From: an uncultured Burkholderiales bacterium
Lineage (GTDB): Bacteria; Pseudomonadota; Gammaproteobacteria; Burkholderiales; Burkholderiaceae_C
Direction of reading: 5' to 3'
Length of the DNA: 35,288 nucleotides
Assembly (NCBI GenBank): GCA_903838355.1
Contig: CAILYC010000060.1
Span: 1-35,288, forward strand
This document shows, piece by piece, positions 1 through 8,501 of the stretch; the first letter of the stretch is position 1; each line of letters begins with the position of its first letter. Both the position numbers and the translations under genes were made by a program. The notes below the pieces were generated by a model. It was given only the letters and a program-made list of their open reading frames with translations. It was not told the DNA's origin and ran no database searches.

Positions 1-351
1 CAACGCCAAAAAGTGACCGATGGGACGGCCATTGCCAAAGCGTTGGATTACAGCTTGAAGTGTGAGGTGGAATTGAAGGCGTTCTTAGAAAACGGCCAAG
101 TTCCCATTGACAATAACCACGTGGAAAACACGATCCGGCCCATCGCGCTAGGACGCAAGAATTTCTTATTTTTAGGTTCTGAGCAATCTGGCACAAGTTC
201 AGCCGCCGTCATGAGTTTGATCAACAGCGCCAAAATGAACGGCTTGGACCCCTTGAAATACATGACCGATGTCTTGACCAGGTTACCAACCCATCCCAAC
301 AGCCGGATTGAGGAACTGTTCCCTCACAACTGGCAGCCCCTGCAAAATTAA
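1..351 (+). CDS. tnpC: IS66 family transposase (TnpC), C-terminal fragment
   Basis: This frame is open from the first base of the window, so it is the tail of a longer gene and the internal GTG at 13 is not a real start. The visible 116 residues carry the last part of the DDE catalytic domain, including the VPIDNNHVENTIRP segment with the presumed catalytic glutamate, and then the IS66 C-terminal region SAKMNGLDPLKYMTDVL ending in PHNWQPLQN. It aligns residue by residue with the C-terminus of the complete TnpC at 4973-6538 but differs at many positions, so it is a related element and not a duplicate. DDE transposases of this family cut and join DNA at the element ends. Whether the full gene is intact cannot be judged here. 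Confidence 0.9.
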   Translation, partial: QRQKVTDGTAIAKALDYSLKCEVELKAFLENGQVPIDNNHVENTIRPIALGRKNFLFLGSEQSGTSSAAVMSLINSAKMNGLDPLKYMTDVLTRLPTHPNSRIEELFPHNWQPLQN

Positions 352-401
352 AAAACCGGCTGAATATCCGGCCTGTCAATGTGTGTTGGCGCACCGCTTA
401 C
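1..401 (+). mobile_element. IS66-family element, 3' end only (element 1)
   Basis: The window opens inside an IS66-type element. It holds the last part of the large transposase gene (to 351) and then a right terminal inverted repeat ending at 401. Read inward from 401 the end begins GTAAGCG. It matches the right end of the second IS66 element at 21 of 29 positions by my count, so the boundary is well supported. The left part lies outside the window, so size and completeness are unknown. The two elements are different family members, since their transposase C-termini clearly diverge. Confidence 0.85.
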
Positions 402-804
402 GGGAGTCCAGCGTCTTCGCCGCTGAACACTGATTAAAACCTCAACAGGGGCAGGCCTTGCATTAGACATAGTCATATCCATAGTCGTATTCCTATACGT
501 TATTTTAAGGAATACCGAGGGATCTGTGATTTAGGGGGCTACTTCAAATACACCATTCCAAAGAAAGTGCGCTTAAACGCAATCACTAGTTTCAAAACAT
601 CTAAACTCTTAAAACTATAAGGGCTACTCCTTAAAAATTAAGTGATAGCAGACAGAACCCCACCATACCCCCACCCCCCTTTTTGGATTAATAAGCAAAC
701 TAATGGGGAGCGTCTTGACTTTTCTAAATTTTTTTAAGACTTGTTTGGACGATTTTTTAATTAAACTTTAACAAATTATCAGCGCCCCCACCGGATAAAG
801 ACAA
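402..804. other. Non-coding stretch between IS66 element 1 and the hydrolase gene
   Basis: No convincing coding frame is present. The sequence is AT-rich with a C-rich run near 660-683. An 8-bp inverted repeat (GTATTCCT at 487-494, its complement at 508-515, 13-base loop) could form a small hairpin but has no T tract. I see no promoter that I can defend and no RNA gene. Confidence 0.6.
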
Positions 805-831
805 GGCAAACCACCTAGCAGGTGGTTTGCC
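805..831 (-). terminator. Intrinsic terminator of the hydrolase-like lipoprotein gene
   Basis: A perfect 12-bp stem (GGCAAACCACCT at 805-816, complement at 820-831) closes a 3-base loop, only 8 bases past the stop codon of the minus-strand gene. On the minus strand it is followed by a T-rich TTGTCTTT. Position and structure fit a Rho-independent terminator. Confidence 0.8.
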
Positions 832-839
832 GTCCTATC

Positions 840-3182
840 TCACCAAGAGTAAGAATACAGCTGCGGGAAAAAGGTATTCAAAGGTGTTGTACTGGTCGCT
901 GTTTGATTGACATTGAGCGTGTTGTTACCACTTAATGTGTAAGCAGCAGTATCTTGCGGCAACAAAAAGCCTTGAGCTTGCAAAGCTTGCGCTGCTGCAG
1001 CACGTTTTGCCACCCAATTCGCTTTTGAACCATACATAGCGGTGACAGAAGGCCTTGGGTCGCCAGTCACTTTTGTTGAATCGTTCAAAGCAAAGGGCAC
1101 AAAGTGACCACTGGACTCACAACCATCAGCGCCATTGGTACTTCCACCAAAATTTACATTTCTTAAACCCCATCCCGTACTGGTTCCGTAGGGGGCAACC
1201 AATTCCGGGGTGATTATGCCTCCCGTATCATTGCCATATTGATCAACCTTTGGTACTGAAAACGTGTAGAACTTTCCAGTCACTAATCCTGGCATGTTGT
1301 CAATAATGCCTTTGCTGTAATTGGCTCCCCAATTCCAATAATTGCGAATTGTCACCAGTCCAGAGTATTGATCTATGGATGATGGGAGTGATGGATACCC
1401 AATTTGAGCGGCGGGAACGAATCCAATGCCCAAGTTTGAGCTTGCAGAAGTTGACACGGTCACAATCGATGCAGTGCCGTTATTGACCGATGGAACAACA
1501 CTATTGGGTGGTAGTGCCCCGTTGGTAGTCCAGTTGTCAAGGGCAACCCACAAGGCTCTCAATATGGGATTAGGATCAACAATTGATGTTGTGTGCGTGC
1601 ATGTTGAGGGCGCAGAACCCGGATTGGCGCCATTTCCGTGATTGGCACTGGCTACAAAGTAATTGCGAACGTTATCAGGCTGCACGACATCCAAGCCCGT
1701 TGATGGGTCTGTGGTCAAGAGCGAACCCGTTTTAACCCACATCTCGTTGGCAGAAATGATGTTCATGATTTTGGGGCAAGTATTCGTTGCTGTACAACGC
1801 ACATTGCGGCCATCTGTTTTACCCGTCAGAGGATCAGTTGTTGTGGCGTATGAAAAAGGAAAAACAGATTCCAATTGACCCAAATGAAATTGTCGATTAC
1901 GTTCTGTCTGGCTAGTTTGTGCAAAACGGAAATGACCACCCAAACCGTTGCCGCCGCCAATCCAATTGAATAATCCATCAAAAACCTGCTTGCCATTCAT
2001 GTCTTGGTTAAAGCCCAACCACACAAAGTCATTGGCAAGACGTGCCGGCTGAGAAAGGGTCCACCCCAAGACTTGCTTAACTTGGCCCGCCAGTGGATTG
2101 GGGTTACCCACACTGTCGGCTGATGCATAACGGATAAAGGAAATAAAGTCACGCATGGCAGCGTAACCGGCGCCAGCTATGTAGGGATCTTTTGCGGTAT
2201 ACGACATTTCATAAATTGCGCTTTGTACAAACGGAATCACCGTACCTGAACTATTGATCAAAGAATAAGAGTTGCTGCCCGCATTGGGAGAGCCAGGTGC
2301 AGCCGTGATGCTGGTGGGTGAGCCACATGTTCCTGGACCATTCCACTTCCAACCGGAGGCCGGTATGACCTGGGGCGTGTCTTGAATATGCTGACGCCAA
2401 GTCAGTGTGGCCGTAGTGTTGGGTGCTGGACTGTAATAACTCATGACGCAAATTGTGGTGGCATTGTCATTGGCGCCACTGCTGATACCTTGCTGAAACG
2501 CGGGCCCAGTGATGGAACTTCCATCCGGATTGTGGGCAACAGGTAAAGTTGCAAACAACAAGTTTGTTCCTGCTGCGTTGGGCTCCATGTCCCAAGCAGA
2601 CCAGACCAAGGTGTAACCTTTGTTCATTAAAAAAGCAGGATAACCCGCAGATGTGGGATTGGCTGAAGTTTGAGCGGCAGTGATCAGTGGAATTGTGGTG
2701 GGTACAGCAAGTGCATCAGCAGCCACTGTTCCTGGGTCGTTGGCGATAGTTGCACCCGTTTGATTGAACGAGCCGAATTGTTTTGCGCCTCTGTTGAGCA
2801 TTTCATAAAACACCTTCCCGTTGGCATTGGCCATATTGGAGGGCTTTAAGATGTAAAAAGGAGCCGAGTACTCGACCAATCCATTTGCATTCACAGGAGC
2901 CAATGCGATATCTGGAATAACTTGATTTTTCGGATCATTGGGGTCAATCAGCCCTGTCACGACACCTTGAATTTTGTCGTACGTTCCAACTACGCCAAAA
3001 GCAGTACCACCAAAGACAGCAGTTTGAGTCGAAGTGATTGTTATTTTTGTAATACCCGTTAGTGGCGATGTGCTGTTTGAAGAGCAAGCATTCAACAAAG
3101 CAAGCAGCCCCAGAAAGGTACAGACATAAAAAATTCGCAACAACTGAGACGGCAGGACTTTGAATGAAAATTGGCCGAGCAT
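840..3182 (-). CDS. Alpha/beta-hydrolase-domain lipoprotein (Abhydrolase_10-like), possible altered nucleophile site
   Basis: The protein is 780 aa from an ATG at 3182, chosen because GGAG lies 5 bases upstream and the N-terminus then forms a signal peptide with a lipobox-like LLALLNAC. The frame stays open to 3371, but that extension looks non-coding. I recognise the large bacterial 'alpha/beta hydrolase domain' family from memory by YEMLNRGAKQ, GYTLVWSAWD, AAMRDFISFIRYA, GFNQDMNGKQVFDGL, HFRFAQTSQ and FPFSYATTTDPLTG. In that family the segment before GFN usually reads SQSGR. Here residues 377-381 are SQPAR, so the serine expected as nucleophile is replaced by proline. The protein may be a non-hydrolytic relative or use another residue. 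Substrate is unknown. It probably sits in the outer membrane or periplasm. The gene lies between two IS66 elements, suggesting an acquired segment. Confidence 0.75.
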   Translation of the reverse strand: MLGQFSFKVLPSQLLRIFYVCTFLGLLALLNACSSNSTSPLTGITKITITSTQTAVFGGTAFGVVGTYDKIQGVVTGLIDPNDPKNQVIPDIALAPVNANGLVEYSAPFYILKPSNMANANGKVFYEMLNRGAKQFGSFNQTGATIANDPGTVAADALAVPTTIPLITAAQTSANPTSAGYPAFLMNKGYTLVWSAWDMEPNAAGTNLLFATLPVAHNPDGSSITGPAFQQGISSGANDNATTICVMSYYSPAPNTTATLTWRQHIQDTPQVIPASGWKWNGPGTCGSPTSITAAPGSPNAGSNSYSLINSSGTVIPFVQSAIYEMSYTAKDPYIAGAGYAAMRDFISFIRYASADSVGNPNPLAGQVKQVLGWTLSQPARLANDFVWLGFNQDMNGKQVFDGLFNWIGGGNGLGGHFRFAQTSQTERNRQFHLGQLESVFPFSYATTTDPLTGKTDGRNVRCTATNTCPKIMNIISANEMWVKTGSLLTTDPSTGLDVVQPDNVRNYFVASANHGNGANPGSAPSTCTHTTSIVDPNPILRALWVALDNWTTNGALPPNSVVPSVNNGTASIVTVSTSASSNLGIGFVPAAQIGYPSLPSSIDQYSGLVTIRNYWNWGANYSKGIIDNMPGLVTGKFYTFSVPKVDQYGNDTGGIITPELVAPYGTSTGWGLRNVNFGGSTNGADGCESSGHFVPFALNDSTKVTGDPRPSVTAMYGSKANWVAKRAAAAQALQAQGFLLPQDTAAYTLSGNNTLNVNQTATSTTPLNTFFPQLYSYSW

Positions 3183-3399
3183 GAGGGCTCCATGTATATA
3201 ATTAAAAAAAATGATTCTATCGATTGATTTCATCATGAACGCAAACATCATCACGGTACTTACCCTTAAGGGTTGCCATGATCCATCGATGAAGCGTCCT
3301 AGATAGAAGTCGTGACCTTCGAGAAGCATTCTTTTTATTGAGCTAGGATCAAAGCGCTCCTTCAACAGCAATCTCGTTCACTAGCAGGAAAGAATCATC
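3183..3399. promoter_or_regulatory. Divergent intergenic region with a 12-bp palindrome
   Basis: This gap separates the minus-strand hydrolase gene from the plus-strand small membrane protein, so it should hold both promoters. A perfect palindrome ACCCTTAAGGGT lies at 3262-3273 and could be an operator shared by the two genes. I could not fix -35/-10 boxes with confidence. AT-rich sequence just upstream of the hydrolase start (about 3193-3215) is the likeliest promoter area for that gene. Confidence 0.3.
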
Positions 3400-3891
3400 A
3401 TGACAAGACAACTATTTCGTCGCTTGATGGCGGCATTGATCTTCCTGGCTGTAGTTTTTTGGGGTCTTTGGCACTTTGACATCCCACAAATCTTGTGGTT
3501 GCCGACACCTTATATTTGCGAGACAAAGGGCTACAGCTATCGCTATAAAGATGGCGTTCGTCTCAACGAATCAATTCCAGAACACATTCGCTTCGAATTG
3601 ACGACTTTTCAATATGCAAGTCGATTCAAGATTGAAGAGGACAACATATTCAAAGAACATCAAAATTCAAAGATTGTCTACAACAGAGCAGGGAGTTCTT
3701 CCGTTGAAGACTTGTACCTTTATGATGCCACCGATCCAAGCACCAATGAGCGAACTCAGACCTCACTTGTTTTCAATACCACAAGCGGGGACATTAGACT
3801 CATGCACCACCGTTGGATACCACCCAACGGCTGGCAAAATTCAGATCTGTACTTTTTTTCTGGGTTTTGCTTGAAAAAATCGTTCGATTGA
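3400..3891 (+). CDS. Hypothetical protein with one N-terminal membrane anchor
   Basis: The protein is 163 aa from an ATG preceded by AGGAAAG at a good distance. Residues about 8-26 (LMAALIFLAVVFWGLWHF) form one hydrophobic helix after a basic MTRQLFRR start. The remaining roughly 135 residues are polar and would lie in the periplasm. Two cysteines, CETKGYSYR near residue 40 and GFCLKKSFD at the C-terminus, could form a disulfide. I do not recognise a family. It is divergent from the hydrolase-like lipoprotein and both lie between two IS66 elements, so a joint role is possible but unproven. Codon use and length look like a real gene. Confidence 0.7.
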   Translation: MTRQLFRRLMAALIFLAVVFWGLWHFDIPQILWLPTPYICETKGYSYRYKDGVRLNESIPEHIRFELTTFQYASRFKIEEDNIFKEHQNSKIVYNRAGSSSVEDLYLYDATDPSTNERTQTSLVFNTTSGDIRLMHHRWIPPNGWQNSDLYFFSGFCLKKSFD

Positions 3892-4126
3892 GTTCGACTT
3901 TTTTACTTTCTTGATTTCCCGTGATGCTCATCGATAGATTTTCATCGTTTTAAGTAACACCATCAATTATCCAGTCGTGGGATCAAGCCTCATTGATTGA
4001 ACTTCATCGTCTGCTCTTGAACTGTTCGTTCAAATACCAATCTATCCGTATCCGTCCGGTCAACACATGTTGAGTGAGATTTAAAAAACGGGCACTATCG
4101 GGTTTCAAAATATTATTGGAGCCCGT

Positions 4127-4528
4127 ATGAGTGATGAAGTTGAGGTCCGCCCTGTCTCGGTGATGAGGCGCAATGGCAAGAAATACAACAAACTCCTGAA
4201 ATCCCAAGCGATCAGGGCCCATCTGAATGGCGCCAAGTTTGCAGATGTGTCCAAGCAGTTTGGTCCTTGTGAGGACACCATCAGGAAATGGGTTGCTGCG
4301 TATTTGGCGGGATCATTGACTTTGCCAGGCTTGGAGCCTGCGGCTCCCAGATCGTTGGTCAAGCCAGCCAAAGTTCAAAGTGAAGAATCCTTTGTTTCCT
4401 TGATTGGCCAACATCATTCGGGAAACATTGAGCTTTCATTTAAGCGCTCAGGGTTGGCGCTTGACGTGAAGTGGCCTGTGTCTAACGCCATGGAGTGTGC
4501 ACAGATGATCAAAGAATTGCTCAAATGA
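4127..4528 (+). CDS. tnpA: IS66 accessory protein TnpA (helix-turn-helix)
   Basis: The first gene of the IS66 element encodes 133 aa and starts at an ATG with GGAG six bases upstream. Residues about 20-57 (KYNKLLKSQAIRAHLNGAKF then DTIRKWVAAYLAG) look like the transposase-8/IS66 Orf1 helix-turn-helix fold, which is thought to bind the element ends. The C-terminal half (FVSLIGQHHSGNIELSFKRS) matches the usual weakly conserved tail, ending AMECAQMIKELLK. Its stop overlaps the start of tnpB in ATGA, giving translational coupling. It is required with TnpB for IS66 transposition in studied relatives. Length is normal and the frame is intact. Confidence 0.88.
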   Translation: MSDEVEVRPVSVMRRNGKKYNKLLKSQAIRAHLNGAKFADVSKQFGPCEDTIRKWVAAYLAGSLTLPGLEPAAPRSLVKPAKVQSEESFVSLIGQHHSGNIELSFKRSGLALDVKWPVSNAMECAQMIKELLK

Positions 4529-4860
4529 TTCGAATCGATGAGGCATGGCTTTCCACTGAGGCGATGGACATGAGGGCGGGGATGGATACTTTACTGTCCA
4601 AGGTCGTCTTGATCTTTGGTGCGGCGCAGCCGCACCATGCGTATTTGTTTGCCAATGCGCGTGGCAGTCGTTTGAAGATTTTTATTCAAGATGGTTACGG
4701 GATGTGGATGTGCACGAGGCGTTTGGCTGAAGGGTCGTTCAGCTGGCCGCGTGATATCAGGGAGTTAAAGCATTCACTGAGTCGCGAGCAGTTGCAGGCG
4801 TTGGTGGTGGGTTTGCCATGGCAAAGGATTGGTGCCAAGAGCGCGATCTTGCACGTTTGA
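4525..4860 (+). CDS. tnpB: IS66 accessory protein TnpB (IS66 Orf2 family)
   Basis: The protein is 111 aa starting at the ATG at 4525 inside the ATGA overlap with tnpA. The frame extends upstream to 4495, but the family begins MIRIDEAWLSTEAMDMRAGM, exactly as here. The core FANARGSRLKIFIQDGYGMW and EGSFSWPRD is the IS66 Orf2 signature. The usual C-terminal segment follows: LSREQLQALVVGLPWQRIG. Its biochemical role is not settled, but it is needed for transposition of IS66-type elements. This is a different family from the TnpB nucleases of IS200/IS605. Intact. Confidence 0.9.
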   Translation: MIRIDEAWLSTEAMDMRAGMDTLLSKVVLIFGAAQPHHAYLFANARGSRLKIFIQDGYGMWMCTRRLAEGSFSWPRDIRELKHSLSREQLQALVVGLPWQRIGAKSAILHV

Positions 4861-4972
4861 GACGTGCATATATTGAGGGATATTGAGTCTGAATTATCTC
4901 GTGATTTGAGAGTGAAATCAAGAGAGAAAGTCCGGGTTCTCGAGTGGCGTTGTATGTGAGAAACTCTTTTAC

Positions 4973-6538
4973 ATGTTGAACACCAACGCATCAAATAACC
5001 CATCAGTTGCACAGCAATTGATAGGCTTGAGTTTCGATGAAATCGTTGCCGTTGTTGAGCAGCATAAAGAAGTTATTGCGCAAAGAGACAATGCGTTGTC
5101 TGATGCCAAAGCGCTTAACGAGAAGTTGACTTATGAATTGTCATCTCTCAGACGCTCGAAATATGGCAAAAAAAGTGAGTCAATGAATGTCGAGCAAGTT
5201 GATCTCTTTGAGGAGTCCAGGCTTGGTGACATTGCGGCAGTAGAGGCTGAGCTTGAAGCCATGCAAGCGAGCGTTACCGTACCTGCATACGAGCGCAAGT
5301 CCCCCAAGGGCAGAGCCCCCATTCCTGCACATCTGCCCAGAACCGATATTCATCATGAGGTGGAATCCACCACCTGTGGTTGCGGTCATGAGCTCAAGCG
5401 TGTTGGTGAAGATATCACAGAGAAATTAGACATCGTTCCTGTTACCTATAGGGTTGAGCGTCATATTCGTGGCAAATGGGCCTGCGCCCATTGCCAGACA
5501 TTGGTTCAAGCACCTGTGCCCGCCCATGTGATTGATAAAGGGCTGCCTACAGCGGGTTTAATTGCGCATGTGGTGGTGTCTAAGCTTGAAGACCATGTTC
5601 CACTGTACAGGTATGAGAAGATCTCAGCGCGATCGGGATGTGAAATACCCCGATCGACCCAAGCGGAGTGGATTGGAAAAACTGGGGTCGCACTGCTGCC
5701 ACTGGTGATGGCCTTAAAAGAAGATGTTTTTAAATGCAGGGTTTTACATGCAGATGAAACCCCGGTTGCCATGCTGAGTCCGGGGGATGGTAAAACCCAT
5801 CGATCGTACATTTGGGCTTATGCGCCGGGGGAGTTTGAAGGCATCAAAGCGGTGATTTATGATTTCTGTGAATCCAGGTCGGGTGAGCACAATCGACAAT
5901 TCCTTGAGGACTGGCGAGGATCGTTGGTCACAGATGATTTCGCTGGGTATAAGGCCACGTTTCTTAATGGCGTCATAGAGGTTGGGTGCATGGCACACGC
6001 CAGGAGGAAATTCTTTGAGCTCTTTGAAAACAACAAGAGTCCAATGGCCCAGCAAGCATTGCAGTTCATACAACAGCTCTATGAAATTGAGCGTGAGGTC
6101 AAGAACCTGAGCTCAGAGGAGAGATTGGTTATTCGCCAAACTCGCAGCAAGCCGATTGCAGAGCTCATGCACAAATGGTTGCTGGCTCACAGACCGAACA
6201 TCTCGGACGGCTCCGCTGGTGCCAAGGCGATGGACTACACCCTGAAGCGTTGGGATGCACTCACGCGGTTCTTGGAGAACCCCCAGCTTCCGATTGACAA
6301 CAATTTGATAGAAAACAAAATGAGGCCTATCGCGATTGGCAGGAAAAATTGGCTCTTCGCAGGATCACTTAGGGCTGGCAAAAGAAGCGCTGCAATAATG
6401 AGTTTGCTGCAGTCGGCAAAAATGAACGGTCACGATCCCTTCCTGTACCTCAAAGATGTTCTGGAGAGGCTACCAACCCAGAAAAACCATCTCATCCACG
6501 AGCTTCTGCCGCACAACTGGCAGCCCAAGCAAGCTTAA
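4973..6538 (+). CDS. tnpC: IS66 family transposase TnpC (DDE)
   Basis: The protein is 521 aa, normal for the family. The N-terminal region (about 20-100) is helical with a leucine-zipper-like stretch and RRSKYGKKSE. A zinc-binding domain follows, with Cys135/Cys137 and Cys171/Cys174. The catalytic domain shows D261 in LHADETPVA, D321 in LVTDDFAGY and E447 in IDNNLIENKMRP, the three acidic residues of a DDE transposase. It ends in the IS66 C-terminal motif SAKMNGHDPFLYLKDVL and PHNWQPKQA. It cuts and joins DNA at the inverted repeats. The 112-base gap after tnpB is wider than the tnpA-tnpB join. No frameshift is seen, so the element could be active. Confidence 0.93.
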   Translation: MLNTNASNNPSVAQQLIGLSFDEIVAVVEQHKEVIAQRDNALSDAKALNEKLTYELSSLRRSKYGKKSESMNVEQVDLFEESRLGDIAAVEAELEAMQASVTVPAYERKSPKGRAPIPAHLPRTDIHHEVESTTCGCGHELKRVGEDITEKLDIVPVTYRVERHIRGKWACAHCQTLVQAPVPAHVIDKGLPTAGLIAHVVVSKLEDHVPLYRYEKISARSGCEIPRSTQAEWIGKTGVALLPLVMALKEDVFKCRVLHADETPVAMLSPGDGKTHRSYIWAYAPGEFEGIKAVIYDFCESRSGEHNRQFLEDWRGSLVTDDFAGYKATFLNGVIEVGCMAHARRKFFELFENNKSPMAQQALQFIQQLYEIEREVKNLSSEERLVIRQTRSKPIAELMHKWLLAHRPNISDGSAGAKAMDYTLKRWDALTRFLENPQLPIDNNLIENKMRPIAIGRKNWLFAGSLRAGKRSAAIMSLLQSAKMNGHDPFLYLKDVLERLPTQKNHLIHELLPHNWQPKQA

Positions 6539-6540
6539 CA

Positions 6541-6562
6541 ATGGCCGCCCAAGGGCGGCCAT
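6541..6562 (+). terminator. Hairpin after tnpC, possible weak terminator
   Basis: A perfect 10-bp GC-rich stem (ATGGCCGCCC at 6541-6550, complement at 6553-6562) with a 2-base loop lies two bases past the tnpC stop. It is followed by TTAAAT and not a full T tract, so termination may be weak. It could also insulate the element from the typA transcript arriving on the other strand. Confidence 0.5.
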
Positions 6563-6671
6563 TTAAATCCACCGCCTGCAAAATTCAAAAGTCAACGTGT
6601 CTTGGTGGGACGCTTACAGACATGGGGCCTCTTTGTTGAAGAAACAATGAGCTTGAAATCAAGCCCTGGAT

Positions 6672-8501
6672 TTATTTGTTTTCGTGTTTGTTGCGTTTTC
6701 GGTCATGCTCACTCAAGTAGCGTTTGCGCAGGCGAATGCTCTTGGGGGTGATCTCTACCAATTCATCGTCATCGATGAACTCCACACCATACTCGAGCGT
6801 GCAATCAATGGGCGGCGTGATTTTGATGGCATCTTCTTTGCCCGATACCCGAAAGTTGGTCAACTGCTTGGTGCGAGTCGCGTTCACCACCAAATCATTG
6901 TCTCGGCTGTGGATGCCCACAATCATGCCCTCGTACACAGGATCATTGGGCTTGACGAACATGCGGCCACGCTCATCGAGTTTGCCCAAAGCGTAGGTAA
7001 AAATCTCACCCGCATCCATGGAGATGAGCACCCCGTTTTTACGCCCACCAATGTCGCCTTTGTGCGCTTCGTAGCGATCAAAGATGTTGGAGATGAGTCC
7101 AGAGCCACGGGTCAAATTCAAGAATTCATTGGTAAAACCAATCAAACCCCTAGCAGGAATGCGGTATTCCAGCCGAACACGGCCACGGCCATCGGGCTCC
7201 ATGTTGACCAGTTCACCTTTTCTCTCGCCGAGCGCTTGCATGACGCCGCCTTGGTGGGTTTCTTCGATGTCGGCTGTCACCAACTCAATGGGCTCGTGCT
7301 TTTCGCCGTTGACCTCTTTAAAAACCACGCGGGGCTTGGACACCGCCAACTCGTAGCCTTCGCGTCGCATGTTTTCTAGCAAAATGGTCAAGTGCAATTC
7401 ACCTCGACCCATCACTTCAAAGATCCCCTCCTCACCGGTCTCTTTGACACGCAAGGCGACATTGAGTTGAAGCTCTTTTTGCAGGCGGTCCCAAATCTGA
7501 CGGCTGGTGACGTATTTGCCTTCTCGACCGGCCAAGGGGCTGGTGTTGACACAAAAGTTCATGGTGAGGGTGGGCTCATCCACCTTGAGCATGGGAAGCG
7601 CTTGTGGCGTGAGAGGATCGGTGATGGTGACACCAATGCCAACGTCTTCGATACCATTGATCAGCACAATTTGACCCGGACCCGCTTCAGTGGCTTGAAC
7701 GCGGTCCAAACCTTGGAAGGTGAGCACTTGGTTGACACGACCTTTGATGGGTTTGCCCTCAGGGCCTTCCATGACCACCACATCCATCATGGGGCGCAGC
7801 GTGCCTTGGCTGATTCGACCCACGCCAATGCGACCCACAAAGCTCGAATAGTCCAAGGCGGAGATTTGAAGTTGTAGAGGGGCGCTGGGGTCTCCTGCAT
7901 GGGCGGGCACATGGGCGAGGACGGTTTCAAAGAGAGCCGACATGTCGGGTCCCCATTGTTCACCCGGCAATCCCTCCTCCTTGGAGGACCAGCCGTTGAT
8001 GCCGGAGGCATAGACCACTGGGAAATCAAGTTGCTCATCATTGGCGCCGAGTTTGTCAAACAAATCGAAAGCCGCATTGACCACAAAATCGGGGCGAGCA
8101 CCGGGCTTGTCCACCTTATTGACCACCAAAATGGGCCTCAGGCCCAAGGCCAAGGCTTTTTTGGTCACAAACCGGGTTTGCGGCATAGGGCCTTCTTGAG
8201 CATCGATCAAGAGCACCACGCCATCGACCATGGAGAGCGCACGCTCAACCTCACCACCAAAGTCCGCGTGTCCGGGGGTGTCGACAATGTTGATGTGGGT
8301 GCCATTCCAGGTCACCGCGCAGTTTTTCGCCAAAATCGTGATGCCACGCTCTTTTTCAATGGCGTTGTTGTCCATGACGGTGTCAACGACTTTTTCATGT
8401 TCGGCAAAGGTGCCCGATTGGCGCAACAACTGGTCAACCATGGTGGTTTTTCCGTGGTCAACGTGGGCAATGATGGCAATGTTTCGAATGGGAAGGCTCA
8501 T
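6672..8501 (-). CDS. typA: Ribosome-associated GTPase TypA/BipA
   Basis: The protein is 609 aa, the usual length. It is a translational GTPase that binds the 70S ribosome and helps 50S assembly and stress or low-temperature adaptation. The G domain shows AHVDHGKT (12-19), the switch-I segment [10 protein letters not shown] (51-60), DTPGH (74-78) and NKVD (128-131). EF-G-like domains and the BipA-specific C-terminal domain follow ([19 protein letters not shown], then the basic tail). The ATG at 8501 overlaps the truB stop in ATGA, so translation is coupled. It is the last gene of the rimP-nusA-infB-rbfA-truB-typA block, an arrangement I know from Burkholderiales. No strong terminator follows; the IS66 element abuts its 3' side about 55 bases away. 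Confidence 0.97.
   Translation of the reverse strand: MSLPIRNIAIIAHVDHGKTTMVDQLLRQSGTFAEHEKVVDTVMDNNAIEKERGITILAKNCAVTWNGTHINIVDTPGHADFGGEVERALSMVDGVVLLIDAQEGPMPQTRFVTKKALALGLRPILVVNKVDKPGARPDFVVNAAFDLFDKLGANDEQLDFPVVYASGINGWSSKEEGLPGEQWGPDMSALFETVLAHVPAHAGDPSAPLQLQISALDYSSFVGRIGVGRISQGTLRPMMDVVVMEGPEGKPIKGRVNQVLTFQGLDRVQATEAGPGQIVLINGIEDVGIGVTITDPLTPQALPMLKVDEPTLTMNFCVNTSPLAGREGKYVTSRQIWDRLQKELQLNVALRVKETGEEGIFEVMGRGELHLTILLENMRREGYELAVSKPRVVFKEVNGEKHEPIELVTADIEETHQGGVMQALGERKGELVNMEPDGRGRVRLEYRIPARGLIGFTNEFLNLTRGSGLISNIFDRYEAHKGDIGGRKNGVLISMDAGEIFTYALGKLDERGRMFVKPNDPVYEGMIVGIHSRDNDLVVNATRTKQLTNFRVSGKEDAIKITPPIDCTLEYGVEFIDDDELVEITPKSIRLRKRYLSEHDRKRNKHENK

Larger units (their letters stand above)
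4048..6617 (+). mobile_element. Complete IS66-family insertion sequence (element 2)
   Basis: The element is 2,570 bp with three genes in the standard IS66 order tnpA-tnpB-tnpC. The left end starts GTATCCGTCC at 4048. The right end, read inward from 6617, starts GTAAGCGTCC. Over 29 positions the two ends match at 20 by my count, and the right end also matches that of element 1. The 8-bp flanks (ATCTATCC left, AGACATGG right) are not identical, although IS66 elements normally make an 8-bp target duplication. The insertion is therefore old, rearranged, or my left boundary is slightly off. Confidence 0.85.

Noticed and set aside
487..515. 8-bp inverted repeat as a terminator or operator
   Set aside because: No T tract follows, no gene boundary is nearby, and a short AT-rich repeat is expected by chance.
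3183..3371. N-terminal extension of the hydrolase-like protein up to an ATG at 3371
   Set aside because: The signal peptide with lipobox begins only after the ATG at 3182, which has GGAG at the right distance; the extension has no protein-like features.
3954..3980. GTAACACC as a left end of IS66 element 2
   Set aside because: GTATCCGTCC at 4048 pairs with the right end at 20 of 29 positions without gaps, far better than this candidate.
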